DNA from: Nymphaea colorata
Taxonomy: Eukaryota > Streptophyta > Magnoliopsida > Nymphaeales > Nymphaeaceae
NCBI RefSeq assembly: GCF_008831285.2
Contig: NC_045146.1
Coordinates: 126,001 to 190,000, forward strand
Length of the DNA: 64,000 nt
Reading direction: 5' to 3'
The notes under the pieces are model-generated. The model was not told where the DNA came from and did not search any database. It saw only the letters and a list, made by a program, of their open reading frames with translations. Shown here in pieces: positions 47,073 through 56,661 of this stretch (position 1 is its first letter; every line of letters starts with the position of its first letter). Position numbers and translations under genes: made by a program.

Positions 47073-47185
47073 GGTGAAATAACGTCGAAGAAAGGTGGGC
47101 TCGATGAGGGTGCTCCTTGAGGAGGTGATTTAAGAGCGTAGGCTCCTTCATCCCCCCCTTTGGTAAGCCTGTGTCTGAGCTCAGC
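47073..47185 (+). repeat. Left arm of an inverted repeat split by Copia-3
   Basis: This block matches the reverse complement of 52198-52305 with gaps. Shared landmarks in order are GTGAAAT, GGTGGGCTCGATG.GGGT, CTTGAG.AGGTGAT, CCTTTGGTAAGCCTG and GAGCTCAGC. The arms were about 115 bp apart before the Copia-3 insertion separated them. Confidence 0.75.
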
Positions 47186-47195
47186 GCTTAGATGG

Positions 47196-47540
47196 TGTAA
47201 GAAATCAAAATGAAGAAATAATTAAAGGGACATAAATTTTTAAAGTGGTTCAGCCAATAGGCCTACGTCCACTACTCTATCATTTCTTGCTTGTCTTCCT
47301 TTGGTGGAGAGACTCATTTATATAGAGGAGTTACATAAGGGGTCTCTAGTTCCCAAAAGACATGACTTTTCATCTTTCAACATACATGACTTTTCATCCC
47401 TCAAGAGACATGACTTTTCATCTCTCAAGAGACATGTCTTTTCATCTTCTAAGAGACATGACTTTTCATCTCTCAAGAGATATGACTTTTCATCTCCCAA
47501 GTAATACACATTGAGAGCCTTCTTGGTGTTTCTGTTAACA
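47196..47540 (-). repeat. Copia-3 3' LTR with internal 24-bp repeats
   Basis: The LTR runs TGTAAGAAATC to CTGTTAACA on the plus strand. About six tandem copies of a 24-bp unit containing CATGACTTTTCATCTCTCAA fill roughly 47357-47502. The second LTR holds the same array with scattered substitutions. Confidence 0.92.
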
Positions 47541-50500
47541 TCCCCCCGCAAGCTCAATGCTCCAACAATGAGATTGAGCTTGTTAATTATTTGATAATGG
47601 TGCTGCTTACTAAGTGGCTTAGTTAAAATATCAGCAACCTGATCTTTGAAAGAGTTGTACTGAATTTTCAAATCTCCTTTAGCCAATTTTTCTCGAACAA
47701 AATGAAGGTCAATCTCTATGTGTTTGCTGCGACTATGATACACAGGATGAGCTGCATGATAGGTTGCGCCGATGTTGTCGCACCATAATATGGGAGGTTG
47801 TGATTGATCAACACAAAGTTCTTTTAATAAAAATTGTAACCACATGATTTCAGCAGTAGTATTGGCAATTGATCGATACTCAGCCTCAGTGATAGAACGA
47901 GAGACAACTGACTGCTTTTTAGCACTCCATGAAACTAGATTGGATCCAATAAACACTGCATATCCACCTGTAGAGCGTCTATCATCAAGACATCCTGCCC
48001 AATCTGCATCACTGTAAGCATTAATATTTAAAACTAAACTAGGTCTAATAACAAGGCCATAATCAATAGTGTGCTTCAAATATCTTAGGATTCTCTTTAC
48101 GGCATCCCAATGGCCATCAGTAGGATGATGCATGTATTGACAAACTTTATTGACAGCATAAGAGATGTCTGGACGAGTCACAGTAGAGTATTGAAGAACG
48201 CCAACAATGCTGCGATAAAGAGTTGAATCATAAAAATTTGATCCAGTTTGAGCAGATAAAGCAGGAGAACATGCCATGGGAGTTGAAACTCCCTTAGCTC
48301 CAAGCATATTTGTTCTTTTGAGAAGCTCGAATATGTACTTCTTTGGAGACAATATTAGCTTATTGTCAATTCTTTTTGCTTCTATGCCCAAAAAGAAATG
48401 AAGCTCACCCAGATCTTTAATGGCAAACTCACTTTTGAACTGACAAATAATTTTATGAATATATTCTGGTGAGCTTCCTGTTATGATCATGTCATCCACG
48501 TATACCAAAACATATAGAAGTATTTCTCTTTTTCTCAAAATAAAAAGAGATGAATCTGTTTGAGCCCCTTTAAAACCAAGATTTTGGAGGAATAGACTAA
48601 GACGGGCAAACCATGCCCTAGGAGCCTGTTTTAAACTATATAAAGCACGTTCAAGCTTGCATACATGATTTGGAAAAGAATGATTATGAAATCCGGGTGG
48701 TTGAGCCATATATAGTTCTTCTGAAATAGATCCATATAAGAATGAATTTTGAATATCCAGCTGATGTATTTTCCATTTGTGACTAATAGAAATAGTCAAT
48801 ACTGTCCGAATTGTAGTAGGTTTCACAACAGGGCTGAAGGTTTCAGTATAGTCAATTCCTTCTTTTTGACTATATCCCTTAGCGACGAGTCTAGCCTTGT
48901 ATCTTTCCAATGATCAATCTGCCTTTCGCTTGATTTTGAACACCCATTTACATCCTACAATGTGTTTGGCTTCTTTCTTTGGAACAAGTTTCCAAGTATT
49001 GTTTCGAATAAAAACATCATATTCTTCTTGCATGGCCTTCCTCCAATTTTCATCTTCATATGCTTCCTTGAAACTTGAGGGTTCTTTATCTTCAAGAAGA
49101 GTGGAGACAAGAGCTCTTGGAAGAGAGTGTTTGCTAGAAAAATATTTATGGAACTCATTGTATTTAGAATTAGGTTTGAAGATTTCCACTTGAGATCTAG
49201 TAGTCATAGGATGGACTCGTTCTTGATTTGGTTCATTTTCATTGGATTGGGTAGGCTCCTCATTTCCAAGAGTTTCAGGTTGAAATTCACTATTTGTTTT
49301 AGACTGAAGTAAGGGTTCCTCTGAAGTTGTGGATGTACTAGATGATGATATTGTAGGGTTTGAAAACTGATATTCATGAGGGGAGGTTAAAATTATAGCT
49401 TGGTTTTGAGTTTCTAGATCTTGAGTTTTAGTTTCTTGAGTATCAATAAAAGGAAATTTTTTCTCATTAAATTGGACATGTCTCGAAATATAGATTTTAC
49501 GGGATCGTACACCCAAACAATAATATCCTTTATGTTGAGGAGCATAACCCAAGAAAACACATCTTTCAAAACGATAATTTAATTTATTTTTCTGATAAGC
49601 TCTTAAACAAGGAAAACATTTACATCCAAAGATTTTGAGGAAGCCATAGTCGGGTTTCTCTTTGAACAATTTTTCCAAAGGAGAAGCAAAATCAAGAATC
49701 TTGGTTGGAATTCGGTTAATCAAATATACAGCAGTACAAAAAGCATAGGACCAAAAGTTCTTGGGAATATTACCTTCTGCCATTAGAGATAAACCTGTTT
49801 CAACAATATGTTTATGTCTCCTTTCAGCTGCTCCATTTTGTTCATGGGTATGAGGACATGATATTCTATGTCCAATCCCATTATCGACAAGATATGATTG
49901 AAGCCCTTGAAATTCTCCTCCCCAATCTGAGTGAAAATATTTTATCTTGTGCCCAGTGAGATTTTAAGAAAGTGCCTTGAAAGCTTTAAAAACATGATTG
50001 ACGTCTGATTTTTTTTTCATCAAATAAATCCAAGTATATCTTGAAAAGGCATCCATAAAAATCACATAGTACTTAAAACCATTCATACTCTCCACTGGGG
50101 CTGGACCCCATACATCAGAATAAATGAGTTCAAGCGGGCGTTTCACCTTACTTGAAATAGCATTAAATGGAAGTTTATGACTCTTAGTTTTTTGACAAGC
50201 TTCACATAAATAATTTAAACAATCATAATAAGACAAATCACACTTGTTCAAAACCTTTTTAACAATGGAAAATGAAGGGTGACTAAGTCTTTTGTGCCAC
50301 TGCCCAATATTATGTATTTCTCCAAGTTGTGCTTCCTTTTTTCTGCTAGTAAGGTCTATTTTATATAGCCCATCACTGCTCGTTCCTTGATGAAAAATTT
50401 TTTCCATTCCCTACTGCTAAACATAGCATATATTAGGATGAAACTCAAAATAGACTCCATTATCGTTAGAAAAACATTGTACAGATAACAAGTTTCTTGT

Positions 50501-51610
50501 TATTTTGGGCACATGAAGAAGATCATTTAAAACTAAATTTTGAGATGTCTTTGAAGAACCAATATGAAAAATTCTCAAACCTGATCCATCTCCGATTTTT
50601 ACTGCATCTCCACCTTTGTATTTGGCATGAATAGACAAGTTATTGATATCATTGGTGATGTGATGAGTCGCACCAGAGTCAGGATACCAATTGTCATCTC
50701 CAATGTCTTGATTCAGAGTGCTAGAAGAAACTACATGATATGCTTGAGGAGGCGTTGTCTCTTTTTCTTTAAGCAAGTTAGTATATGACCAACAAAACTT
50801 TGCAATATGACCAACTTTTTCACATATTTGGCATACAAGACGATCACCTTTGTATTGATCACTTCTTCGGACTCCTCCTCTAAATTGATAGTTGTTTTTA
50901 CCACGACCTCTGTAGTTGGTTTGCTTGTTGTAAACTTGTTTTGAGGCAATATTCGCAGCCGGCATAATAGATTCAAAAGTTTGAGAATCATCTTCTTTTA
51001 AGTTGGCTTCTTGTATGAGAAGAAGCCCATGAAGTTCGTTCAAAGAAACAGGGTCCTTTCGAGTTTCCATACTAACTTTAAAAGCAAGATATTCACTTGG
51101 CAATCCTCTAAGAATTTGAAGAACAAGATCATCTTCATCAACAGGTTTGGATGCAATGGTTAATTGATGAGCAATAGATTTTGCTTTGTTTATATAAACA
51201 TCCATAGAACTAGACCCCTTTTTCAAAACTTGAAACTGTGATTTTAACTTCATTATTCGAGCCCTAGATTGAATGGCATATGACTGCCTAAGAGCGCTCC
51301 AAACCTCTAGAGAGGTTTTTAAACCAATAATTTGGGTATGTATTGCTTCAGATAGAGATGACTTAATCCAACTCAAAAGTAGTTGATCATTTATCAACCA
51401 TTCAATATATTCTGAACTAATTTCAGTTGTTCCACTTCTAAACATTGACGGAGCAGGTTTGCTTCCATCAATATATCCCATAAGACCAAATGAGATCAAA
51501 ATTGAAGTGAATTGAGATTCCCAAATAAGATAATTTTCAGCATTTAACTTGATGGTGAGGAAATGCTGTAAATTGCTTGGGCACTGAAGAGGAGAAGCAA
51601 GAAAATTCAT
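47318..51610 (-). pseudogene. Copia-3 gag-pol, one frame with four in-frame stops
   Basis: The whole 1431-codon frame stays in register from the Gag ATG at 51610, so there are no frameshifts. Four stops break it: two TAGs separated by one CAG codon (50419-50417 and 50413-50411), a TAA at 49966-49964, and a TGA at 48916-48914, where the family normally has glycine in KADGS. Visible domains are a Gag with CCHC knuckle (CQICEKVGHIAKFC), protease WYPDSGATHH, integrase zinc site and IYSDVWGP, the later integrase motif DWGGEFQG and NGAAERRH, reverse transcriptase YVDDMIITG, RNase [14 protein letters not shown], and [12 protein letters not shown]. The frame has no stop at the LTR boundary. It runs into the 3' LTR, where the 24-bp repeats encode a DEKSCLL-type repeat before a stop at 47318. 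Confidence 0.92.
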
Positions 51611-51741
51611 ACCCGTATCAGAGTTGACTCCCGTATTTGATGATGCTTATTGATTTGCCATGAGAATGAAACGCGGCAACACAAGATGTAATCCTTAGAA
51701 TCTAGCAGCAACACTAACAAGGACTAGTGGCTCTGATACCA

Positions 51742-52086
51742 TGTAAGAAATCAAAATGAAGAAATAATTAAAGGGACATAAATTTTTAAAGTGGTTCAGC
51801 CAATAGGCCTACGTCCACTACTCTATCATTTCTTGCTTGCATTCCTTTGGTGGAGAGGCTCATTTATATAGAGGAGTTACATAAGGGGTCTCTAGTTTCC
51901 AAAAAACATGACTTTTCATCTTTTAACATACATAACTTTTCATTCCTCAAGAGACATGACTTTTCAACTCTCAAGAGACATGTCTTTTCATCTCCTAAGA
52001 GACATGACTTTTCATCTCTCAAGAGATATGACTTTTCATCTCCCAAGTAATACACATTGAAAGCCTTCTTGGTGTTTCTGTTAACA
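51742..52086 (-). repeat. Copia-3 5' LTR
   Basis: This 345-bp copy borders the primer-binding site (51729-51741) on its internal side and GATGG on its outer side. It holds the same 24-bp tandem repeat region as the 3' LTR. Confidence 0.92.
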
Positions 52087-52197
52087 GATGGAACCCAATA
52101 CCAACAAGACAAGGTGACAGAGATCATCAAACCTGGTCCATTATCAAAGCTTGACGCTCTCATTGACCACATTCAAGTCGGCCCAGAAAGGGATCGG

Positions 52198-52305
52198 GCT
52201 GAGCTCGGAAGCAGGCTTACCAAAGGGAGGTGAGGAGCACAGACTCTATCACCTTCTCAAGCTTCCTACCCACATCGAGCCCACCGGTCTTCAAGATGAT
52301 TTCAC
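52198..52305 (+). repeat. Right arm of the inverted repeat split by Copia-3
   Basis: The sequence GCTGAGCTCGGAAGCAGGCT through ATGATTTCAC pairs with 47073-47185. Similarity is clear but gapped. Read on the plus strand, the part before it contains an open stretch (VTEIIKPGPLSKLDALIDHI), so the repeat may derive from a decayed gene or transposon. Confidence 0.72.
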
Positions 52306-52364
52306 TAAGTAGACACATTAGCCTCCCTCCTCTTTCTTTGAGGTAATGGGAGGTCCCCTTGTGT

Positions 52365-52399
<35 letters not shown>

Positions 52400-53877
52400 C
52401 AGAAAGAACAGTTACACGCATTAAGGGGAGGGACTTGGCCCGTTATGATTTTTCATGCAGCCAGCCACGGCTGCATTGTTCATTCATGCCGTTTCAATCT
52501 TTATGATTTGATCCGTCCAGCCACGGCTGTATCTCTCATTCATATTGTCTTTACTGGTACTTGCCTTGACCTGTTGGACATTATTGCTGCTATTCTTGCG
52601 ATTTTTGCATGTATTTAATTGCCTTTGATTCTCGTCTTCATCACTTGCCTTGTTTTGAGCAGTATTAATACGGCTAGCTGTTCTTGCCTTTTGATTTTGA
52701 GCCTTCTTCACTATGCCGTTATCTTCCTGATCTTTGTTCTTGTCATGTATAGTCAGATCCGGTAGTTTTTTTTTTTTTTTTGAATTATCATTGATTCCTA
52801 AAATGTCCTAATTATCGAAATCAAGTATGAAAATTAAAGCTTCATAAAAAAGGATATCTTTAATTAATTAATTGCGTTTCACATGTGATCATATTAAATT
52901 TCATGCGAAATTCCGTTACAAATAGCAGATTCAAGTAGAATTAGAATATTTTCGATTTGATACAGGGTCCCTTTCTGTGGGATATATGCCGGAACGTTCT
53001 TTTGATTTTCATTGGTTTTTTGTAAATTGTTAATGATTTTTTACTTAGAAACATAAACTCAATTTGGAATAAAAGGGATGAAGGTCTATCCTCTAGCAGG
53101 CTTGTTTTGGGAAATAAGCCTTAGGCTTAGGGATATACATATCCGATTTGGATCAGATATCTGGCCAAACTGTTTTAAAAAAATCGGATATGGAAAAAAA
53201 TTTAATATTCGATTAAGAAAATGGATCAGATTCAGATTTAAGAAATGACATCTGGTCAGATTTGGATTCAGATATGTATAAATAATCAATTGGATTCAGA
53301 TTTAGATTTAGATCAGATTTAATTTTAAGGAAATATCGTATATCCAATGCTCTTATATTTTGAAGCACTGCAAAAGTCGATTCAAAACTCAGATTAGGAT
53401 ATGAATGTAAAAACTGGATTCAGATCTGATTCAGATTGTGAAATCAAATTTCAGATTCAGATATGATTCTCTTTATTGGTATTTCAAATCCGAATTTGAA
53501 TCTTAAGTTCGTAAAGTATACAACCACGTATGTGATGGAGTTTAGATAAATATGTGCAAGTGTTATTGAAACTCTTCTTTTGCTCATTGTTGAGCATTGG
53601 AGCAAGAGAGAAAAGCGAGGGTTGCGTGTGTGTGTGTGTGGAGCAAAACACTTTTGATTTCGGCTCCACCCCACGATCGCAGGTGGAGGGAATGGAGAGC
53701 CGCCGGGTCTTCCCTTTCTCTCCGGCAGCGCTGCCGGGCTGCTGCCGGTGGTAGGGTGAAGTTGATGTTTAAAAAAAAAAAAAAAGGAAAATTCAACCAC
53801 GACCATCCATTTGTTTTAAGATGAACAGCCTGGTTTGATGTATGATTTTGAATGGTGACTCTAGAGTCACTATTATA

Positions 53878-53880
<3 letters not shown>
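52306..53880. other. Intergenic, AT-rich, no gene seen
   Basis: A TA tract lies at 52369-52397. At 52440-52540 a short unit containing CCAGCCACGGCTG is repeated (about 52461 and 52518). Around 53130-53470 the motif GATTCAGAT/GGATTCAGATT recurs many times as a degenerate short repeat. Minus-strand frames here are accidental. Confidence 0.5.
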
Positions 53881-53965
<85 letters not shown>

Positions 53966-53988
53966 AGAAAGAGAGAGAGAGAGAGAGA
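53881..53988. repeat. Long (TA)n tract followed by (GA)n
   Basis: About 41 TA units fill 53881-53962 without interruption, followed by GA-rich sequence to 53988. It is the longest microsatellite in the window. Confidence 0.97.
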
Positions 53989-54464
53989 GTTTAATATAAA
54001 TAAGAGGGAGACAATTTTCCACCAAGTCGTGCATCCTTTACGTGTATGACTGATATTACATTTTTCTTCTACGCGTTCTAGAGGTGCCGTTTGGGTCAGA
54101 ACACAAAGCAACCGAACGGAAGAAATGAAGAAAAGAAATGCTAAAAATATATAACTCAGACACAGCTGGTTCATGACATGACTCCCATGATCCATGGCAT
54201 CCACTTATTTCTGAATATCAAGATTTCAACAGAAGAAAAAAGAATAGGTAAAATTAAATACTTTAACATGCTTCCCAACACCACCCAAATCTTTGTTAAG
54301 TCAAAAGAAAGCCCCAATATTTATTATAATAATCACTTTAACTGAAATTATCTCTGGAATTCTAATATTTCATTTGTTATACATTATCTTCATGTTCTTT
54401 CATGTTTAATTCGTCATGTTTTATGTTTACTTTATGTTTATGGTCCTGCACCCATGAACTCGTA
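53989..54464. other. Intergenic up to the Copia debris, no gene seen
   Basis: AT-rich sequence without recognised coding content. The first recognisable Copia sequence starts at about 54465. Confidence 0.4.
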
Positions 54465-54748
54465 TTCTGTTATAACTATGTGACATTTATTGACGATTTC
54501 TCCAAAGTTACATGGTTCTATTTGCTGAAATCTAAGGATGAAGTTTTTTTAAGTTCTGTGAGTTTTGGAGGACGATTGAAACTCAATTTGATGGCCAGAT
54601 GCTCAGAACAGATAATGGCACAGAATTTAAGAATCAAAATTTCGACCAGTTTGAAAAATTGCATGAAATAATTCATAAGTTCTCTTGTGTTGGCACTCCC
54701 TAACAAAATGGAGTTGCCCAATGGAAGAATCGACATCTACTTGAACTG
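54465..54748 (+). pseudogene. Copia integrase fragment, plus strand
   Basis: The fragment reads YVTFIDDFSKVTWFYLLKSK, the start of a Copia integrase core. After a frame change it continues through a TDNGTEF-type motif and an NGVA..KNRHLLE motif. At least one frameshift and one stop break it. It ends abruptly where a minus-strand Gag fragment begins, so the two are joined head to head by a rearrangement. Confidence 0.8.
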
Positions 54749-55772
54749 AGGCAGCCAGGGCATCTTGTTTGGCTTCCATGTTTTTCAACAGCTCACTTAT
54801 TTTATCCAGAATGATTAATGCTTCAATGGCTTCATTTTTGTCACTAGTCGCCACTTTAGCCATCGCCGTCATCTCTTTAAACTTCTCTTGAGATTTCTTA
54901 GGGTCTGGTTTGCCATGAAGATACCAACACCATTCACAGGAGTGGCCTTCTTTCTCTTGAGATTTCTTAGTGTCTGGTTTGCCATGAAGATCCCAACACC
55001 GTTCACGGGAGTGGCCCTCTTTCTTGCAATAGCTGCAGAAACACCTAGGTTTGTTTTTCCACTGATTAGAGTCGCTACGCCTGTCTGCTGCTAGGAAAGC
55101 TACTTTGTCGCCAGTATCTTCTTCTTTAGGAGGTAATGAATTCACAACTTTTTTTCCTCGACTCCTCCCTGATCAACATAGAGCAGACGGTGGACAAAGA
55201 AGGTAGGTCAGCTTACTCAGCATCCATAAGAATCTGACTTCTTGCAGCCTCAAACTCTGGCCCAAGACTGGAGAGTAATTCAAATGCCTTTTTGTTGCTC
55301 TCATAATTTTTCTCTTGATCTGAAGCTTAAAGTCATGTCCACCAAGAAATCCAACTCGTCCACATGCCCTGCATCTCTCCCAATTGTGGGATGCGTGCTG
55401 CACTTTCTTCATCTCTTTAGTGTTCTTGTACAGATGAAACATTCTGGCTATATCATTTTTCCGCTGTACAAATCTTTTTGCCTTCTTCCAAATCTGTGCA
55501 GCCGTTTCAGCAAAGAAGAAACCTTATGATATGGCTCCATAAAATTTAACGAAATGATTGTTTGATCTCCACTCTTTATATGAAGAGTCATTTTCATCAG
55601 GTCTGGGGAAATCGCCAGTAACATACTCCAGTTTGGATTTGCTGCTGAGATACATCATGGCTGACCTCGACATGGTAGATAGTTGGTGCAGTTCAAGAGA
55701 ACAGACGTTTATCTGTTCTTGAATGACGATCTTCTCAACAACCCTGCTGCTGTTGCTGGAATGCTCAGCCAT
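54749..55772 (-). pseudogene. Copia gag remnant (minus strand) with duplicated zinc-knuckle segment
   Basis: Starting at the ATG near 55772 (MAEHSSNSSR), the remnant shows Gag features: SKLEYVTGDFPRPDEND, RSNNHFVKFY, LGPEFEAARSQIL and a knuckle CSYCKKEGHSRERCW. Stops and frame changes break it several times. A 69-bp direct duplication (54887-54955 and 54956-55024) repeats part of the knuckle. The first copy has C-x2-C-x4-H-x4-C, while the second lacks the first two cysteines. The remnant belongs to the LTR at 55834-56083 through the primer-binding site TGGTATCAGAAA (55833-55822). Confidence 0.82.
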
Positions 55773-55833
55773 ATCAATGAAGATAAAAAAAAACAGCAAT
55801 CGATTTTGACTAAGTGGACTATTTCTGATACCA

Positions 55834-56083
55834 TGTAGAAACAAGAGATAATGAAGAAACAAGAGAGAAAGAGGCAAAACACACGGATCTAACGTGGTTC
55901 AGCCTTAGTGGCCTACGTCCACGGTCGAACCAGCAAAGTGCTGGATTAAACTTCATTCACACATGGTCTATTACAATAGTGCTTCATAAGCACGTCAACA
56001 CAACGAGTTTCCACAAAAAGGTGGTTACGATAAAGGGTAACAATTCAAGAGCAGGAGGTACCTATGAAATCAGTATCCCTACA
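55834..56083 (-). repeat. Unpaired Copia LTR (250 bp) of the gag remnant
   Basis: The LTR starts TGTAGAAACAAG next to the primer-binding site and ends ATCCCTACA. It contains a GTGGTTCAGCC...GGCCTACGTCCAC block also seen in the Copia-3 LTRs, so the two lineages are related. No second copy was found, because the element is truncated at 54749. Confidence 0.75.
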
Positions 56084-56085
56084 AA

Positions 56086-56661
56086 CTAGGCAACAAGATC
56101 ACAATTACCTTCGTGGGGAGTTTCAGAATCATAATTTAGAGAAGCTTCTGGTCCTAAGGTAATGACCTTATTGAAAAATATGAGAGCTGTTCCAATATTG
56201 GATATATGAAGCTGATCACCATTTCCAACAAGTATAGAATCATTTCCCAAAAAAGGCTGAAGATTAGATAGCTTATCAGCATCACTAGTCATATGATAAG
56301 ACACTCCAGTGTAAACATACCATTCTGACTCCTGCGGATCAGATATAGACATGGCAGCAAGAGCTTGAGGCATGTCTTCTGCTTGAAAGAAGTGATTAAG
56401 GCGATTGTAGCAGTTCATTGCTGAATGATTTTTCTTGCCACATATGTGGCACGTCGTCCCTTGAATTTTATTTCTAGATGATGCCTGAGCATGATTCTTT
56501 TGCTGGGTAGATGAAAAGTTATCCTCTTTCTTTTTACCACAATTGCCTTCAAGAAATCCGTTTCCATTTGAGTTAAATTTGTAATTGAAGTATTTCTTCT
56601 TATTGTATACTTGGGGCTCAGACGTTTTGAGACTATTTCGAGTCTCATAACTTTGCAACAA
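56086..56661 (-). pseudogene. Copia gag-protease fragment from another element
   Basis: A 191-codon minus-strand frame includes a CCHC knuckle (CHICGKKNHSAMNC) and a decayed protease region with WYVYTGVSYHMT, where the family has D-S-G-A: the catalytic aspartate is replaced by tyrosine. It lies directly outside the 55834-56083 LTR, so that LTR's element probably inserted into this older Copia copy. Confidence 0.82.

Larger units (their letters stand above)
47196..52086 (-). mobile_element. Full-length, decaying Ty1/copia retrotransposon (Copia-3)
   Basis: This 4891-bp element lies on the minus strand. Its 345-bp LTRs (47196-47540 and 51742-52086) differ at about eleven positions by eye, roughly 97% identity. 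A 5-bp target duplication GATGG flanks it at 47191-47195 and 52087-52091. The primer-binding site TGGTATCAGAGCC (minus strand, 51741-51729) is present, as is a polypurine tract GCGGGGGGA (47549-47541). The internal frame carries GAG, PR, IN, RT and RNase H in the Copia order, interrupted only by four in-frame stop codons. LTR sequence and protein differ clearly from Copia-1 and Copia-2, so this is another lineage. It landed within an older inverted repeat. Confidence 0.96.

Noticed and set aside
47301-47504. Plus-strand frame with repeated FSSLKRHD
   Set aside because: It is the opposite-strand translation of the Copia-3 LTR 24-bp repeats.
53584-54204. A 206-codon minus-strand frame with a long YI repeat
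   Set aside because: The middle is the (TA)n tract, and the rest shows no family features.
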